From positions 4,278,001 to 4,342,000 of the forward strand of contig NW_025408667.1 in assembly GCF_020360975.1 (NCBI RefSeq): a stretch of DNA of 64,000 nucleotides, written 5' to 3'. Below, piece after piece: positions 45,046-56,461 of this stretch. The notes below the pieces were generated by a model, which did not search any database, was not told where the DNA came from, and saw only the letters and a program-made list of their open reading frames with translations. Numbering within the stretch: the first letter of the stretch is position 1; every line of letters begins with the position of its first letter. Made by a program: the position numbers and the translations under genes. This DNA is from Hirsutella rhossiliensis. Its lineage: Eukaryota > Ascomycota > Sordariomycetes > Hypocreales > Ophiocordycipitaceae.

Positions 45046-46850
45046 TCATAGAAAAGGATTCCTTGGATGGCTCTTTGAGCTCCCGCATGAGGTATCGCAA
45101 CTTTGCTCCAGAGTGTAGAACTCAACGTCTCGTCCCGTAAACTCTAGCCAGGGCTTAAAGTTCAATGTCTTGACTCTGCCATTGACTAACTGCTTCTTCC
45201 CGACTTTATAGTCTTCTCGGATCTTCTGCATCTCTCCACGAACTCGTTTAAGATGCATCCTTATCTCCTGGCGCGTTTGAAGCCGGGTTTGCTTTGCCTG
45301 GAGCTCCTCATACTCCCGGGTGATGTCGGCCATGCTGGAGCTCGTGATAAACTCTCCGCGCGGCCTGACAATCTTGCCTCTCTTCATTCGATTCGCATAC
45401 GCCTGGGTTCGGCTATTCTTATCGCTGACTATGCCCTGGGAATGTGACGCCATCGCGATAGACTCGGTGTTCACTTTCGCAAGAACCCGCAAGTTTTCTC
45501 GTGATGGCGAGCTCATGAGGGGCCCATACCGTTGCCGGATATCATTGAGGGCATCCGCGGCGACTTGGAAACGCGTCTCCGAGGGTAGGAGCGAGGCGTA
45601 TGCAGGATTGATCGGCTGCTGTTGTCGTAGCTGCTCGTGGAGGATCTTGGTGATCACCGGCGCTGGGTCGACAGGAAAGAGGCCTGTTTTTCAAATGCCG
45701 CCATAATGTTATGCCGCGTGAAGCCAGCCTCATATACGTCCTGAAAAGCTGTGAGGAAGTTGACCCGCGAAAATGATATGTTGCCTTCTGCGAGCGACTT
45801 CGAAGCGCTTTCTGATGTGCTGACTTTAGTGGCTGGAATACCCCAACATCAAGCGGCTGCATGAGGTGGGTGGAATGTGGAGGAAAATAGCAATGATGAT
45901 ATCAAACTTGATACAATACTCAGCAAAGTCAAGGGTGGTATGCCCTGTAAAGCCATCCACAACAAGCAATCGGTAGATCTTCTCGTCGTCAGGCCGTTGG
46001 TTTGGCGGCGCCCCCGCGCGACTCATCCCCATGTTGGGGCGCCGAAGATGCTCGTCACAGCCGAACCACTCTTCCAGCGAATTTCCTGACTGTTTTGCTT
46101 GCGCTGACGATGCCCAAGACCAGCAGTTGAAATGCCTTGCCCACTCAAGGTGTATCTCTGCGTTGGAAAAGCCAGTTGGCGACTGGGCAAACCGTACGCC
46201 TGTCATGATGTCGATGCCGGCCCAGTTGGTGGTAGGGTAATGTTGGAAAACAAGCCAGGGTGGAAGAGAGTCCCCCACTGCGTTAACTGAGGCAATTACC
46301 GTGCAGGATTCTCGGTTTGCTGGGTCTAAAACTCGGGGCCGGGTGCTCTTGACTCTAGTGGTGCGCGTGATGAGAACTTGGATGCGTTCTCGCAGGCACC
46401 CAATGCGTATTCCGGCCTCGTCTTCATTCCAGATCTCTGAACTGCCAATACGGTAGCTGGTGATGATTTCTCGAAGCTTTGAGTAGAAAAATTCGACTTC
46501 TTCTACCCCGTGGGCTTCAAAGGACTTCCGGGCTCGTTCAACTGCTTTGAGATACGTCTTCGCGATCGCAGGATGACTTCCACGCCAATTGTCAAGCCAA
46601 CTTGACGAGACCGGGCGGGCATTGGGATCTCGACGCATTCTTATTGCATTTGCAACAGCTTCAAGTTGCTCTCTCGTGGCGGGCATGCCGGTGCGTTCCA
46701 TCCACTGTACATACGCAACCAGGGCGTCGTCTTCGTCCTCCGTCAGCGCCAATGGACGCCCTGGAGCACGGGAAAAGGGTTTCTTATGAAATTAATGGCT
46801 CTCTGTACGGATGAGCTCTTCACATTGTAACGGATGGCCGCATCTCGCAC
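45046..46850 (-). pseudogene. Fot/pogo transposase remnant, copy 2
   Basis: Same blocks and same frame breaks as copy 1: N-terminal HTH (RDAAIRYNVK) ending in a frame break near 46778, the CENP-B-like and DDE region at 45826-46752, a QPLDVGVF block in another frame at about 45835-45862, breaks near 45800 and 45685, then the C-terminal frame 45046-45657 with ALNDIRQRYGPLM and a coiled coil (EYEELQAKQTRLQTRQEIRM). The product cannot be made from any one frame. If the element moved recently, the enzyme must have come from elsewhere. Confidence 0.85.
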
Positions 46851-47049
46851 GGAAAGAGGCGTTCTTTTGGTGTTGTTGAGCGACGAACATCGGCTCTGGG
46901 GTCGCGACGAGACGCCAGAACGGCTTTGCTGCCTCCAGGGTAGCCATGTTATCTGTCATAATGTATTCCGGCAAAAGATACGTAAATAAAGTCAAGTTGC
47001 GCGAGAAAACGCGGTTGAGATGCATAGGGTTGACGTTTTGGAGGTGGGC

Positions 47050-47149
47050 TGCTGTGCCGGATTTTTTGGGCTGTGCCGGATTTTTTGGGCCAACTAAGTG
47101 GCGAAGACACTTAGTTGGGCTGCTGTGGCCCCACACCAAGATCAACGGG
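47050..47149. repeat. Fot copy 2 right TIR
   Basis: 100 bp, exact reverse complement of 44362-44461 and identical to 1878-1977. Confidence 0.93.
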
Positions 47150-47151
47150 TA

Positions 47152-48490
47152 GGGGTCAAATTTGCCATTTTGTCTGGGTCCTGCATGCCCCGCTCCCGTT
47201 CTCTAGTGATTGAAAGATGCGGGGGCCACCGCAGTTTAATTAACGGGTACAGATACAGATTAAACGTTGAAGGAGATCGCCCGAGAAGGCTGGGGTAATA
47301 TCTTTTTGAACAAATCACTGACCTATGTAACGCCCCACTCTGTTTTGAACTCGCGAGCTTGACTTGACGTCGATATGCCATCTATCATTCTATCATAGAT
47401 AGTTATGTGCCTCTGAGGCACAGAAAGGATCATATTACCGCATCCCTCGCCAAGACATGACGGGGAGACAAGAGAACTTCTGGCGTTGTTGAGGCCTTTA
47501 CCGGTTTGCTATCTCGTCTTGTTGCTGCGGTGTTCCCTATCACAGACGCTTCTGCATGCTACCAGATGGATCCGGGGATCTGTGGCCACTGCGCATTTGC
47601 GCTGCAAAGACGAGGAATCGAGTTTCTTTTTTCGATACGCCTTGGGGTGCCCGGTCTAGGACACCGCTTTATGAGGTTAACATGCAGTGGCGGTATGACG
47701 TGGCGGATTTCGAGGAGGGTATCCTGAACCTCCTACGTAAAGCTATGATCGTCGGGGATGAGAGACATATGATATGCCACTCCGAGACGTTGGTGGAAAG
47801 AGTTTACTCTTGGTCTCGGGAGACCGGCAGAGCAGTGATTGCGTGTATCCTGCCTATTATAACCCATAACACTGGCCAGATCGGGCGCCTAGAGGATCCT
47901 ATTGATCGTGTACTGAATGGCGAGATGAAGGGCACCCTCCCCGTGTGGCGCTCTTTCCCAGTTCCGATCCTCCATGGCGAAGCAAGCATCCGGCCGGTGG
48001 CACAGCTGCCTGAGACAGCCCGAAGGATGCAGTCCCCGGAGTCTGGACAACAGGCACCCGTTACATCAACACATCTTCTAGATCGACATACCTACCCGGG
48101 CTGCGCTCCTCCAACACAACGTTCGAGTCCGGCGACGGTGGCTGTCACGGCAGCGACAGCGACAAAATTCCTTGACCGGCTGAAGAACTTGCCTGCGGGT
48201 GACATTACAAGTTGCTCCAATGCGGTCAAAGCTTATCCAAAGTTCCAATCCACCATCACTGTCAGGATCGATGCAGCCGCAAGTCGGCTTTTCAGTCGGC
48301 CTCTTCTTCAAGTAGTAGTCGCTCGTGTCACTTGGCAGTAACTCCATTGTCCATCATCAGAACCATTGCATGCGTCCGCAAAAGACTACGAAATCCCAGA
48401 TAGTCAAATCAGTCGAAAGTGGGCGCCCGTCGAATCATCATAACGTGACATGGTTTTTTGCCTTGTCGTCGGCACAGCCATCATCCAGCT
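47152..48490. other. Intergenic or unrecognised ORF region
   Basis: A 261-codon plus frame (47556-48341) is open but has no domain I recognise; its first half (WRYDVADFEEGILNLLRKAM, ETLVERVYSWSRETG) looks more protein-like than its second. It may be an exon of an unknown gene or chance. Nothing else seen. Confidence 0.3.
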
Positions 48491-50154
48491 TACGGTTCGT
48501 CGTGATCCGCCTCCTCGGCCTTGTCCTTCTTCTCTTCCTGCTCTTCTTTCTTCTTCTCCACGGTGGTAGCAGGAGCAGTCTCCCCGGTGCCCCTTTCCGC
48601 GACGGACACGCCGGCCTTATTCTTGCCATTCTCCTTGATAAATTTTAAGAAGATCCTCGATATTTCGCGAAGAGCTGTAGGTGATGGGGGAGTCCTTGCC
48701 GCCAGCGGGGTATATCTTGAGGGTAGGGAAGCCGCTAACGTCGTCGGGGACGTCGTTGGCGGTAGCGTCGACCTTGGCGATAACGACTTTATCCCTGAAC
48801 TCGCTCTTGGCGTACATGGCGCCAAGCTGTTCATACTTAGGGGCCAGGGCCTTGCAGTGACCGCACTAGGGAGCGTAAACCTCGATTAGGACAGCCTTAT
48901 TCTTATCGAGGATGACCTTTTCGTAGTTATAGGCGACGACGACACTAAAGGGACTATCCTGCTTCTTAGGGATAGGTTCCGACTTTATACTCGGCTCGAT
49001 CTTGCCGGCAATAAATTCCCCAACGAACTTGGCAATGTTATCGTAGTTGACCTCCTTTTCTTAGGTAAAGAGGAACTTATTATTATTAATAGTATCCTAA
49101 GTGGCAAAGCAAGGGAACTTATCGGACTTAAGCATTAATTTGCTGGCATAGGCACCAAACTCCTTAGTGTCTATAGTAATAAAGTTAACCTTACCCCTAT
49201 ACTTCTTGGCGACGGGCTGGAGGGCCTTGGCCAGACTATAACGCTCTTCCTCGGTCTCGGCGAAGATGTAAGCCAGAGGGAGGCCGGCAGACATGTAGTA
49301 GGAGTAGGTCTTAGGGCCAACCTCGCCGACTAGGGGTATAACAGAGACCTTAATAAAGGTGTCGATAGCCTCTACCTCAAATTTTTCCTGAAACTTATTC
49401 TTGCCCTCGTCAAAGGACTTATATAGAACAATAGAAGGGAACTTGACGCCCTCAGCCCCGGCGACGGCAGCATCGTTAAGGCCGCCAAACATATATTCGT
49501 CACGGAGTATATTAGCGACGGCGGAGAAAGTCTCGTTTGATGCCTTGTTATCGGCAGCAATAGAGGCAACCACGACGACCTTATCGCCGTTCTTGAAGTC
49601 CTCGAGGGTGTCCTTGTTCACGAGAGATACGGGGGCAGAGATTGTTTCACCATACAGGCGTGGATGCTGCGAACTGTTGGTCAGTCATGGCATGTTAGGC
49701 GGCCGTGGCGGCGGAAAACTTACGCATCAGCTTTGCGCTGGCCGTTGTAGGGCATTACGTTGTCGATGCCTTGGAAGACCTTGAGAGTAGGATAGCCCTC
49801 GACACCTTGGTTCCGAGCAGAGACCTGCCTCCTCGGTGCAGTCAACCTTGACAAGCTTAATGTTCTTTGCCTTGAGAGAGGTAGCGGCCTCCTCATATTC
49901 CTGGGCAAGCGCCTTGCAGTGGCCACACCAGGGCGCACAGACTGAGAGGAGAGCAAGTCAGTCAGGTCAGGGAACGGAGAAGGGTTCGAGAAAGACTTGG
50001 CGTTGGACGTACACTTGGCCAGGACGAGCGTAACCTTGTTTGTGGTCATGAAGTCTTTGAAGGTTTTTTGCGTCAGCTGGGTGACATCGGAATCGGCCGT
50101 GGCAACGCCAGCGAGGGCGGCCAGGAAGCCCGAGGCGAGGCGCTTCTGATACAT
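48491..50154 (-). pseudogene. Protein disulfide isomerase pseudogene
   Basis: ATG at 50152-50154; signal peptide (RLASGFLAALAGVATA); first thioredoxin domain with intact CAPWCGHCKAL (about 49905-49940) after an intron with a GTACGT donor; b domains (49621-49100); second thioredoxin domain at about 48870-48640. Damage: a 1-nt frame change just after LCSE (about 49815), TAG at 49097-49099 and TAA at 49061-49063 where glutamines are expected, TAG at 48866-48868 replacing the tryptophan of the second WCGHC motif, a 1-nt shift near 48645, and a final HDEP instead of an HDEL-type ER signal. The nonsense changes are all C-to-T or G-to-A, as RIP makes. A working PDI gene must exist elsewhere. Confidence 0.85.
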
Positions 50155-50926
50155 GGCGAGAGGTGGGCGCTGCAGTGTCCTCCCGGAAACGCTTTGGCTG
50201 AATGCAGAGAAAAAAATCCAGCAAAAAGGAGGGAGGACCTGGTAGCGAAGCCAAGCAGAGGATGGATTGGGGAAGAGAAGAAGGCAGCCGCGGTCGGGGA
50301 CAGGACAGGAGAGTTTCTACGGGCGACTGTAGAACAGACTCCGTATGGAGTACCGTAACTATATAAGGTTATAACCCATGGGCCATAACGTACTTCGCCA
50401 CAGTGAGCCAGGACCCCGCCCAAATCTCAACCGTCCCCAGTTCTCAACGTCGCGGAATACACTATAAATCGATAATCACTGACATTGTGGCAGACCACGT
50501 GTACGCTCTTGATGATGAACCTATGTAATCCAAGCACGATTTTGCCTAGATACTGACGCGCCATTTGGCTCCATTTACGGTAGGTAGATGATTGCTCGCG
50601 AAAGGCGCTGGAGAGAAGGCTTGGGCCAAAAGTTCCAACTCAATGCCACGAGGCGACGGTAACTAGAGAGTGCAGCTTGGTCTGTTAACTGTACGTAGAG
50701 GAAGGGTTAGATGTTCCTCATAATCCTGGGCACCGCCTTGTCGGCAATCATCATCACAAAGATCATCAAAGAGAATTGCACCATAACCAAAGCCCCACCA
50801 CCCTCCATCTTTTTGCTTGTACGTGCCCCATCCTTAAGGCCACTTAATTCTAAGCTTATGTTCACCTTTGCTCATCATATCAGTACCTCGTTCTTATGCT
50901 TTGTCGCAGCTTGAGGTCAAACTCAC
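50155..50926. other. Spacer between PDI pseudogene and unknown pseudogene
   Basis: Contains the former PDI promoter. On the minus strand 50712-50800 encodes a hydrophobic stretch (VMVQFSLMIFVMMIADKAV) that could be a later exon of the gene fragment at 50927-51266. Confidence 0.35.
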
Positions 50927-51266
50927 CTGCCAGGTTCAGCAAGAATCTGCGGGAGAATCTGCGTCTGGGGTAATACGTTGGGTCGTCATTCGTATCGTCG
51001 GAGAAGTCATCTTCTTCCCTGGTTAGACCTAATTCCTTCCCATCAAGGGACACTCGGTAGCGCTTAACCCAAACTTCTGCGTCGACGGTAGAAGTAATAA
51101 TAGGCTTTTTGAAGTTTACTATTATCTTATATGGCCTGAGAGCATCACCCTTTTCCTGGCTATATTGGTTACTAGCGGCATCCGGGAGCCGGTATAGATA
51201 AAAGTTCTTCTAAGTAGTCGACTGTTACTTGGCCTGCAGACTTGTCGCCTGCTTGTGCTCTGTCAT
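50927..51266 (-). pseudogene. Unknown gene exon with two nonsense codons
   Basis: ATG 51264-51266; the frame reads TEHKQATSLQAK, TAA at 51225-51227, TAG at 51210-51212, then KNFYLYRLPDAAS, DAEVWVKRYRVSLDGKEL and RRRFSRRFLLNLAG, ending at a canonical GTGAGT donor (50921-50926). The stops sit where glutamine and tryptophan codons would be natural. A hydrophobic segment further on (50.7-50.8 kb) suggests a membrane protein. Family not recognised. Confidence 0.5.
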
Positions 51267-51817
51267 CGGGCTCGGACGTTGCACCTTTCAATAGGTAGGC
51301 AAATTCGCTCGTTGCCGAGTTCTGGCCTTCCGTTCCCCGGCATAATTACATGTAGTTGGAAGCCGGGTGGGACCGACCCGGATCTCCGGCAGCAAACGGC
51401 TTGGCTCGGAAACCGTCGAAAGAGGTAACCCCAAGGTCACAGTAACAGCGTCAGTCATCCACGAGGTCAGTTCCGAAGCTCTCTCCGCGTTCTGGTCTGG
51501 AGCCATTTCAGCTCGCAGCAGGTTTGAGACTGCACCTAACTCCGGCTACTATATTTCAGGGTACCAGCAATTCATATAATGCCACCTTGACGCACGTTTT
51601 AATGCCTGACGTGAACCTTAGACTGAGAAATAAGCGCGGGAAGTAATAAGCTAGCAAGAGTTAGTCAATAACTGAGCAACTCTTGCAATATCCCTCCCCT
51701 GCAGGACGACCCTCTGTAAATAGGTGCGCTAACGAAACGTTAAGGGGGGGGGAATGGTGTTACGAGGTGAACTGCCTCTTATACGGAAACGGGATGTAAC
51801 GTTATAGCTACCATACC

Positions 51818-53302
51818 CAGGGTGGTTTTCCATATCTAAATATGGAAATACCCTTTCCATGAATGGCATGGAATAGGTATGGATATGGATCCATGTATTT
51901 CCATACTATTGGCTGAACCACGCCACTAACAAGGGTTCCTACAGGGGGCTACCTACAGGGGCTGTGGGCCTGGAACCCCCGCTACAAATCCGCACATCCA
52001 CAAAATCAGCCTCACCACCAACCCACAGCATACCATTATCACCTGGCGACAATGGATTCTGAGCCTGTGTTAGTTATGTTTCTTCGATTCTGAATCCATT
52101 GCTTCGGATTCATTCGCGTCTATATCTCCCAAGACAAGAGAAAACCTGCTTTTGGATCATGAAAACATGCTCATCTGGCAGTAATGTACCGGTAGTAAAA
52201 GGGTTAGGGGAAGCGGAGTTCAAAGGCAGGAACCGCCTCATATATTATCTTTATTGTCCCCAGAATGATCCCTACAGTACTTCTGTCACAGCCAGCTTTC
52301 GAAAACACCCTGAGGGCAAGAAAGTATGTCATCAACGTCGCAGAGAATTTATCTCCTCTTCAACCGTCCATCATCGAAGGATTTGATCAACTCTACGGGC
52401 AAGCGTGGGATCTGGGCCGTGTCTTCAAAGGCTACCTTGACCAAGAAATTATCAATAAAGAGAATTCGCCCTATTACGCCGCTTCTTTGGTCCTTCATCC
52501 AAGCTATCGCACGACGTACATCCACTCAAATTAGAAGAAGTGGCATAAAACTGCTTTCAAACGGGTCAAAGACCTTTGCTACTCTTACCGAAATACAAAC
52601 GACGGTACAATTTCGTATCATGTACTGGACGAAGAAGAAGACAATGGCCTTGATGCATTTGATCGTATTTCAAGAAATCTGCAGAATTGTGCTCGACCTA
52701 CAAGTCAAGACGAGTATGAAGATTACATCTCAGGTGATCCATATGAGATTGCGCCAACAACTGCTTTATCATGGTGGCTTCAAGAGCGACATAGGAACCG
52801 ACGGCCGAAGTTATCACGAATGGCAATAGACATCCTATCAATGCCAGCGATGAGCGACGAGCCGGAACAGGTGTTTTCAGGGGCTCGTCGTACGATCTCC
52901 TGGGAAAGGGCACAATTGGATGCGGACCAAATTGAAAAGGGAGAATTGGTTGAAGCATTGGGTGAAGAACAATGTCTTGAAGAGGGAAGGGGCGGTGGCG
53001 TGACCGTGGCGTGAGAATTCGTGCAAATTCCCCGTCTGATTTCCCTCCTCGTCTTGGAACAAAACACGTAAGATTTGCCTACCCTCTCTTTTTGGACATT
53101 ATCATTGAGCTCAATCAATTACTTCGTATTTTTAATTCACCATATGGTGTGAATTTGTCCATCTTGTCGAAGGTGTCTTCAGTGACATTTTGTCGTCGTG
53201 CACGGACCAAGTATGGAAAGGTGTATTGCAATACTTGCAATAAATGTGGGGCCGATACCGATTATCGATTGCAGGCCTTTCCATGTATGGAAAACCACCC
53301 TG
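51818..53302 (+). mobile_element. hAT transposon, decayed, with perfect TSD
   Basis: A 1485-bp element with TIRs of at least 17 bp (CAGGGTGGTTTTCCATA at the left, its exact complement TATGGAAAACCACCCTG at the right) and a perfect 8-bp target duplication ACCATACC (51810-51817 and 53303-53310). Subterminal regions contain repeated TATGGA/TCCATA motifs (51.83-51.90 kb). The interior encodes the end of a hAT transposase. Its size is about half that of an autonomous fungal hAT, so it has lost internal sequence. Confidence 0.9.
52265..53014 (+). pseudogene. hAT transposase C-terminal remnant
   Basis: One frame reads SQPAFENTLRARKYVINVAE, YYAASLVLHPSYRTTYI, a TAG stop (at about 52532), then KKWHKTAFKRVKDLCYSYRN and the dimerisation domain LSRMAIDILSMPAMSDEPEQ, VFSGARRTISWERAQLD, as in Restless/Tol2-like hAT transposases. 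The stop stands where tryptophan is expected. The N-terminal zinc finger and catalytic DDE half are missing. Confidence 0.85.
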
Positions 53303-53310
53303 ACCATACC

Positions 53311-53680
53311 TTCACACTACTGTCTCCGGAATGCATCGAAAGAGGCTTCCGAATTCGACTTTGGTTTGTAAAATATCTATCTCTTATGCTGTCGAGAGTA
53401 GCGGGTCAAAGCTTTCGGCGCTCTTCGCCGACGTTATCATGCCTTAAGTCACAATCTATTGTCATTGGTATAAGAGGTTCAATGGCAAGCCAGTTTATCT
53501 ATTCCGAGTCTAAATTTAAAATGCATATATTTGGTCGTATAAACTAGTCGTCACCTTCTCTCCTGCAACTATCGCGTTGATCTACCTATTAATGCGCGGT
53601 GCTACGAACTCGCCATCGCAACTATCGACCGCGAAGTCGAAATCTTTTTGCAAACGGCTTAGTTTAAATATTTTAACCTA
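53311..53680. other. Spacer, no gene
   Basis: AT-rich, stop-dense. Nothing recognised between the hAT target duplication and the phosphotransferase pseudogene. Confidence 0.4.
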
Positions 53681-53689
53681 CTGCGGCTA

Positions 53690-54878
53690 AAGACGTCGCA
53701 ATCTTCCAAAAAAATACCAGCGCAATAGAGTCAGCTCATGCTCTATCAGATACTCCTAATACAGACTTCTAGGATCGCTAATATCATTATATCGATACCT
53801 CCCCCGATCGGGCACCATAGTCCGATTTAGACCGACTAAGAACGAAGGATAAGAGCACGCTTTCTATAAGGGAACCGCTAACACGTATTCCTAATCTAAA
53901 ACCCCAGTTAACGTACCGCTTTCGTCTACCAGAATATTATGCTAAGATAAGTCGTTATAATAGAGCATTAAAGGCTCGAGGTACGCGCTGCTTTCGGGAA
54001 AGATATTATCGAGGATACTTTAGAGCCTTTAGATGATTTCTAGTATCCTCTGCGCATCCTTAAGGTCGTCCTCGTCTTGCGTATTGGCTAATATCGTTTT
54101 GCATTCGTGCTCGTTAAGAGATAACCACGTTGCGATCTAGTCTTCGCTTAATCGAAATAGCCCTCGTAGAACGCTTTATTATAAGCGGCCCCCCCCTAAA
54201 AATGCATCGAAATAATCCTTCTTACTATAGTAAACTTAGGCTTACTATAAGACTTATTACTAGGATCTAAGAAGATATTGCTAATGCTACGTAGTTAGTT
54301 CTTGGACAAAGCGGGCGCATATAGTTCGAGGTAGTCGACGATTTTCTATTTTGCCTCTATGTCGATTGATCTCTAGGCCTTAGACAATATTGTGCCCGGC
54401 ATCTTCGTTATAAGAATCCACTCGAACCTAAGACCATTATCTTGATTTCTTTAATAGTCAAGGACCCTTGGTACCGGAAGAGCGGTGTTCTGGTAAATCT
54501 ATTCTATGGTGGCAACTTCACTAGCTATCTTCCACTTCGGGTTAACCGGCAGCGACACCCGCATGATAAGAGTTCTGCCACCTTTGCGGACTGTGTAGAT
54601 TTTGTTGAGCGCTCCTTGAGCCAAGAATTCAACTGGATACAGCGTGTCGCTGAGGTGGCCTCGATGACCCTCTTGATCGACTCGGAGTCGATTTCGGTGG
54701 TCCAGCGAGGCTCGAGTGAGAAGGTTGTCGGTACCCACTCGAACCCCTTTGACTGTTGCTCTGGTGATGCCGTGGTATTGTGAAGCTCTAGCAACCAAAA
54801 TGATCTGTCGTCTCGGTCATGTCGACCCAAAGATTCCGTCGCCGCTAGAGGCAAAAAGAACAGATCGCCGCCTCGCAT
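53690..54878 (-). pseudogene. APH-type phosphotransferase pseudogene, RIP-like decay
   Basis: N-terminal lobe frame at 54640-54500 (EFLAQGALNKIYTV, LIMRVSLPVNPKW, IASEVATIE), later VLRFEWI-like text, and a catalytic loop near 53950 (LMLYYNDLS, stop, HNILVDESGTLTGVLD, stop, EYVLAVPL, stop, KACSYPSFLVG). The stops at 53942-53944, 53891-53893 and 53864-53866 fall where Gln/Met and Trp are expected in APH (aminoglycoside/choline-type kinase) proteins. The 3' two-thirds (53.69-54.44 kb) is much more AT-rich and stop-dense than the 5' third. Many fungal APH-fold proteins have unknown substrates. Confidence 0.7.
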
Positions 54879-54899
54879 CCATCCATGCCTGAGCGCGGG

Positions 54900-55617
54900 G
54901 CCACGGCCGGAACCGTTCAGGCCCCGCCAGCCGCCTCCTGATAGGCCTCCCTTCCTGCTTCACATTGGCTGCCCGTGCCCGTGCTGTCTCACCGTACTTG
55001 ATCCTCTCCGTCGTTGTCACCGGGACTTCCCTTCCGCTGTTGATAAACTCGTGCCCAGAGTGCCGTCGAGAGTGTTTCTCAAAATTGGTGGCAGAGGCAA
55101 GCCCGACCTCAATGTGATACGAGAGGCACCTGTACCAGGCCCTGCAACCCGCTAAGGAATTGCGGGCCGAAGCATGGCTCGTAGGCGTTACATGAGATTC
55201 AAAGCTTCACTGCTATCCAATGGGCAAAAGTTCCAACTATAGATATACACAGATTGTTAACTTGACTCCGAGGTAGTAGTTAATGTATGCAAACGTGTTT
55301 TAGATTGGGATTTTGGTAACTCGGCAGACATTCTACAACCATCTAGGCATTAAGCAGTATTTCAGATATCCATCGTTATGCAAAAACCAAGAATATCTGC
55401 TATCAGAGTAACTTAGTTTCAGGGGTTCCTTCGACACTTGTAGATGGATCCACTATATCGTCAGGTGGGGCCAGCCGGGCAATTGGCGGCAAAATTTGGG
55501 GCGCGGCTTCACCTCAACCTCCTCCATCCACCATCCACCAACGCCGCCGACACGAAGCGGGCCTCTCCTCGTCTCCCTCGCCGTCGACAGCCAGCTGGCT
55601 GTTTTCCATCTCTTAAG
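54900..55617. other. Intergenic, upstream of bL34m
   Basis: No gene recognised; the bL34m promoter should lie in the last 150 bp. Confidence 0.4.
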
Positions 55618-56083
55618 ATGCAGCTCCTCACTACGCGCCTTGCCAGGCCGCTCCTCAGCAAGCCGCTCTCCTCCCCCTCGAGGTACAGACTCCGGCGCTG
55701 GCCCCCCTGCAGTCTTTCAAATGGACGCAATCGCTAACCATTCACCAAGGACCTTTTCCACTCTTTCGCCTCTCCGCCCGGCCCTCTCTCCCTTCCGCCA
55801 ACGCGCCGGCACCAGCCCCTTTGTCCTCGCCAACACCGGCTTCGCGCCTACGCCTGCCGCCGCCGCCGCCGCTCCCTCCGACATCGTTCCCTCGAGCGCC
55901 GTCTCGTCGCACCCGGCCTTGAGCGGCCTGCAGCTGCGCTTCGGCCCGCGCAACACCATGAATGGCCACACGCGCCTCATCCAGAAGCGGCGGCACGGCT
56001 TTCTCCACCGCATGCGCTCCAAGACGGGGCGTAGGATCTTGCTGAGGAGGAAGTTGAAGGGCCGCCGCCAGCTCGGGTGGTAG
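55618..56083 (+). CDS. MRPL34: Mitochondrial large-subunit ribosomal protein bL34m
   Basis: Exon 1 55618-55682, intron 55683-55749 (67 nt, GTACAG, GCTAAC branch, CCAAG), exon 2 55750-56083; 132 residues. The N-terminus is a mitochondrial presequence (MQLLTTRLARPLLSKPLSS). A long Ala/Pro/Ser linker precedes the C-terminal L34 domain, which is intact: TRLIQKRRHGFLHRMRSKTG and RRILLRRKLKGRRQLGW. The domain ends exactly at the stop, as in bacterial L34. A longer open frame starting at 55496 is non-coding leader. Confidence 0.92.
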
Positions 56084-56461
56084 GAGAGGCTGTACGCTGC
56101 TCTTGTCGCGGAGCGGCTTTGATGAAAGGAGCAAGCGGGGCGAGCTTCGAAATCACGAGTTTTGCCGTCACAGGCGAGTGCGCGTTGAGCCACGGCTGGC
56201 CACAATGCCCGGCTCTTTGGCGATCATGCTATATCTTGTACACTACTGTCAAACCGGGCGGCCAGGACGAATCTCATTCATCATCGGCCCTGGTCTGCTC
56301 CTGGAACAAATCGCCATGTGAAACACCAAGTCCGGCCTCGGACCAGAAGACCTCTCCAGCTATGATATGGGTTTCCTGATATTTACGCTCGTCAAATATA
56401 TACCCGTACAGTGCAACTCCTTCCGCAATCACTCCATCCCCTGACTTCAGTGTTCAATGAA
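56084..56461. other. Convergent intergenic region
   Basis: 3' flanks of bL34m (plus) and GH3 (minus). No gene recognised. Confidence 0.45.

Larger units (their letters stand above)
44362..47149 (-). mobile_element. Fot/pogo-type DNA transposon, copy 2, full length
   Basis: A 2788-bp element with 100-bp terminal inverted repeats that I find identical to each other (44362-44461 and 47050-47149), starting CCCGTTG and ending CAACGGG, flanked by TA at 44360-44361 and 47150-47151. Each TIR contains two direct copies of a CCCAAAAAATCCGGCACAG unit, possible transposase binding sites, and a palindrome (CCAACTAAGTG / CACTTAGTTGG). About 0.6 kb of non-coding sequence lies between the left TIR and the transposase 3' end. 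Confidence 0.93.

Noticed and set aside
48115..48135. tRNA-like T-loop string (GTTCGAGTCC)
   Set aside because: No matching acceptor, D or anticodon stems around it.
47556..48341. 261-codon ORF as a confident gene
   Set aside because: No recognisable domain, no supporting splice or promoter signals, and composition changes halfway; left as unresolved.
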